Notes under the pieces: generated by a model
Told to the model about the DNA's origin: nothing
The model's database searches: none
The model's input: the letters and a program-made list of their open reading frames with translations, nothing else
IMG/VR virus record: IMGVR_UViG_3300046818_000011
Location: 1-24,416 of that record
Reading direction: 5' to 3' (one strand)
DNA length: 24,416 nt
Origin: a virus
Part shown: positions 22,984 through 24,416 of the stretch, in pieces
Position numbering within the stretch: the first letter of the stretch is position 1
How the letters are laid out: every line of letters starts with the position of its first letter
Program-made: the position numbers and the translations under genes

Positions 22984-23252
22984 CCACAGAGGACATTGAG
23001 CAGGCCGACGACTACCCCGGGGGCTGGTTCGGCGAGTCCTGGGGAGCGCCAGTGTGCGAGGAAGCCCGGCGCCGCGAGACGCCCATCGGCGAGCCCTGTT
23101 TCGACTGCGGCGTGCCGATCATCGAGGACGACCAGGGGATGCTGATACCGCACATCTTCGCCGAGGGACAGTGGCGTCTGACGGCAACGCACCGTACCTG
23201 CTTCCTGCGGCAGATCATCGGGATAGGACTCGACGCGACGGAGTCGCCATGA
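22980..23252 (+). CDS. Small zinc-finger-like protein, 90 aa
   Basis: The ATG overlaps the previous TGA (ATGA) and its own TGA overlaps the next ATG. The product begins MTTEDIEQADDYPGGWFG and carries CFDCG (C40, C43) with H71-x-x-C74 (THRTC), a C-x2-C...H-x2-C set fitting one zinc site. The rest is mixed, with a short C-terminal helix (FLRQIIGIGL). Similar small proteins occur in actinobacterial phages without known function. It is not clearly a DNA-binding protein: there is no basic helix next to the metal site. Confidence 0.78.
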   Translation: MTTEDIEQADDYPGGWFGESWGAPVCEEARRRETPIGEPCFDCGVPIIEDDQGMLIPHIFAEGQWRLTATHRTCFLRQIIGIGLDATESP

Positions 23253-23620
23253 GCTACGCCGAGAAGGCGCAGGCGCACCGCCAGGAGCATCTGGCCCGCG
23301 CCGAGCGGACCGAGGAGTTCGCCCGTCGCTTCTACGCCGACGACCCGGACAGCCGCGAGATGGTGGAACGGATGGCCCGCTGGGACCGGCGGCGGGCCAG
23401 GAAGCCGTACTGGCTGGTGGTAATCGAGAAAGCGCCCGGTCACTGGTCGGCCCCATTGCTCTGGGCGGCCTTCCTGTGGATCTACTACTGGGCCAGCGGC
23501 GCGCTGGACAGCTGGTTCATCTGGTGCCTCGGCATTGTGGTAACGGCCCTGCTCGTCGCGATGAGCGTCGTGCTGCGGAGGGTGGCTCTCAAGCGGCGTC
23601 CCGGGGCCGAGAAGCGGTGA
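23249..23620 (+). CDS. Two-helix membrane protein, 123 aa
   Basis: The ATG overlaps the previous stop. The N-terminal half is a charged cytoplasmic helix (EKAQAHRQEHLARAERTEEF, then RWDRRRARK), followed by two membrane helices (about residues 66-84 and 89-109) joined by a short loop, and a basic tail ending RRPGAEKR. By the positive-inside rule both ends should be in the cytoplasm. With the lipoprotein and the anchored protein it gives this block three envelope-directed products. No family is recognised. Confidence 0.8.
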   Translation: MSYAEKAQAHRQEHLARAERTEEFARRFYADDPDSREMVERMARWDRRRARKPYWLVVIEKAPGHWSAPLLWAAFLWIYYWASGALDSWFIWCLGIVVTALLVAMSVVLRRVALKRRPGAEKR

Positions 23621-23630
23621 TCCTCTGCCA

Positions 23631-23894
23631 ATGACCAACGAGATGCCCGTGCATCCCGGCGAGGTGATCGGCGACGAGATCGACGCGGCCGAGGGGGTTC
23701 GCGCCCAGCGGCAGATCGCGCTCCGGATGGGCGTCTCCGAGAAGCACCTCTGCCAGCTGCTCGCCGGACGGGTCCGCCTGTCGGCACAGATGGCGCTGCG
23801 CGTAGAGGACGCCCTGGGTATCTCGGCCGAGCTGCTGATGGTCCTCCAGGTCCGGTACGACCTGGCCCTCCTCCGTGCTGGCCAGTCCGCTTGA
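23631..23894 (+). CDS. HigA-like XRE-family regulator without visible toxin partner
   Basis: An 87-residue protein beginning MTNEMPVHPGEVIGDEID, the HPGE start of HigA-type antitoxins. A helix-turn-helix lies at about residues 27-48 (RQIALRMGVSEKHLCQLLAG), followed by LSAQMALRVEDALGISAELL and a VRYDLALL end, typical of the family. HigA proteins bind DNA and usually neutralise a HigB RelE-like toxin encoded next to them. The adjacent gene is a membrane protein, so this is either an orphan or a regulator of its own block, which is the simpler reading. ATG at 23631 has no strong ribosome binding site; it starts 10 bases after the previous stop. It ends 15 bases from the convergent HNH gene. Confidence 0.88.
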   Translation: MTNEMPVHPGEVIGDEIDAAEGVRAQRQIALRMGVSEKHLCQLLAGRVRLSAQMALRVEDALGISAELLMVLQVRYDLALLRAGQSA

Positions 23895-23909
23895 GGCCGG
23901 AAAGCGCTC

Positions 23910-24188
23910 TCAACGCAGCCCCGGGTGAGCTTCCCGCTCGCGGTGCAGCGGGGCCGGGCGGGGCCGCTGGGCATGGTTCTTGGCCGCATTGCAGTCTGAA
24001 CAGGCCGCCTGCAAATTGGCCAGGGAGTGATCGTCGCCGGGGACGATGTGATCCGCCTCGGTCGCGAGGCCGGTGCAGCAGGGCAGGCGAAGCTGGCAGA
24101 CAAAGCCATCCCGCTCAAGAATCGCCGTCCGCAGGCGCTTCCATCCCGGGGGGAGCCGGGAAGACCGCGTCGAACCTTCCCAGGCCAT
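23910..24188 (-). CDS. HNH endonuclease, packaging-associated type
   Basis: ATG at 24186-24188 with GGGAGA upstream gives a 92-residue protein. Residues 14-30 (PGWKRLRTAILERDGFVC) and C31, C37/C38, then ATEADHIVPGDDHSLANLQ (D46-H47, N58) and C63-SD-C66-N67-AAK form a standard HNH fold with a zinc site made by the two Cys pairs. The last catalytic position is Asn rather than His, an accepted HNN variant. Small HNH enzymes of this type stand next to terminase in many siphoviruses and assist DNA cleavage at packaging (family knowledge). Here a 2.6 kb block lies between it and terminase. It ends in a basic tail. Confidence 0.9.
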   Translation of the reverse strand: MAWEGSTRSSRLPPGWKRLRTAILERDGFVCQLRLPCCTGLATEADHIVPGDDHSLANLQAACSDCNAAKNHAQRPRPAPLHREREAHPGLR

Positions 24189-24197
24189 GCGATCTCC

Positions 24198-24416
24198 CTA
24201 GAGGTGGTCGTCGCCGAGCAGGCGGGCCATCACGTGGGTGATCAGGTCCAGCTCGGCATCCTCGGCGTGCCAGGTCTCCACGGCCCGGTCCGCTGCCATC
24301 CCAGCGTCGAGGGCGGTGACGTCCACCTCGCGGGCCTTCCCGGCGGCCGTGGCCAGCACGACGTGAAAGATCACGGCTTGAGCCAGTTCACCGTCGTGCG
24401 CTGCGGCTCGAATCCC
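24198..24416 (-). CDS. C-terminal part of an unknown phage protein, cut by right edge
   Basis: A minus-strand frame is open from the window end to TAG at 24198-24200, giving 72 codons. The visible part includes AHDGELAQAVIFHVVLATAAG, EVDVTALDAGMAADRAVETW and a final ARLLGDDHL. The stop lies nine bases before the HNH ATG, and the HNH ribosome binding site follows it directly, so both are in one transcript. It has no membrane segment. It does not look like a small terminase subunit, but too little is visible to exclude that. Confidence 0.6.
   Translation of the reverse strand, partial: GIRAAAHDGELAQAVIFHVVLATAAGKAREVDVTALDAGMAADRAVETWHAEDAELDLITHVMARLLGDDHL

Noticed and set aside
23895-23909. 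Bidirectional terminator between the convergent HigA-like and HNH genes
   Set aside because: The 15-base gap is too short, and the nearby AGCGCT is only a short palindrome without a T-run.
1-24416. CRISPR arrays, tRNA or rRNA genes, insertion sequences, integrase or attachment sites
   Set aside because: I saw no regularly spaced repeats, cloverleaf sequence, transposase or recombinase motifs in any frame. The only repeats are those listed.

Overview
This window reads as the structural half of a temperate-type siphovirus (phage or prophage) of a high-GC actinobacterium. The evidence is uniformly GC-rich coding sequence, frequent GTG and TTG starts, an order matching actinobacterial siphoviruses (terminase, portal, MuF-like, scaffold, capsid, connectors, tail tube, tail chaperones, tape measure, tail tip, lysis), and a GH25 lysozyme endolysin. 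The host genus, and whether this is a free phage or a prophage, cannot be decided here: no integrase, attachment site or bacterial flank is present.

Layout. Almost everything is on the minus strand, so the late operon reads from right to left. At the right edge are the C-terminal end of an unknown gene and a small HNH endonuclease (23910-24188). A 2.6 kb block of seven tightly packed plus-strand genes (21262-23894) then interrupts the packaging region. To its left come terminase large subunit (19117-21170), portal (17564-19108), MuF-like protein (16584-17567), two small head-region proteins, scaffold, major capsid protein, four connector/neck/terminator genes, tail tube, tail assembly chaperones, a 1355-residue tape measure, a distal tail protein in two pieces, three further tail-tip proteins, several small membrane or coiled-coil proteins, and the endolysin. 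The left edge cuts another small gene.

How the genes work together. HNH and terminase would package DNA through the portal. Scaffold and capsid protein build the head. The connector genes join head to tail. The two chaperones, linked by a -1 frameshift at a G GGA AAA heptamer, help wrap tape measure and tube. The tail-tip proteins contact the host, and the membrane proteins plus lysozyme release progeny. Stem-loops follow the capsid, tail-terminator and tail-tube genes and may set relative late-gene levels.

Most unusual points. (1) Terminase is broken at its Walker A motif by what looks like a net 8-nt insertion, and further on it carries a 138-residue mini-intein, directly after the Walker B acid, with the Trp-Cys-Thr signature of class 3 inteins. 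(2) No small terminase is recognisable between HNH and large terminase; that place is taken by the plus-strand block, which encodes a probable lipoprotein with an HNH-like D-H...N motif, two related Cys/His proteins, two other Cys-rich proteins, a two-helix membrane protein and a HigA-like regulator without a visible toxin. Both non-coding starts in the block carry nearly the same leader sequence. (3) A second frameshift lies in the small gene after MuF, and the distal tail protein is split at a zero-gap TAG-ATG junction. Together these suggest a decaying prophage, recoding, or sequence errors. The plus-strand block is the best candidate for an undescribed accessory system, but no function is demonstrated.
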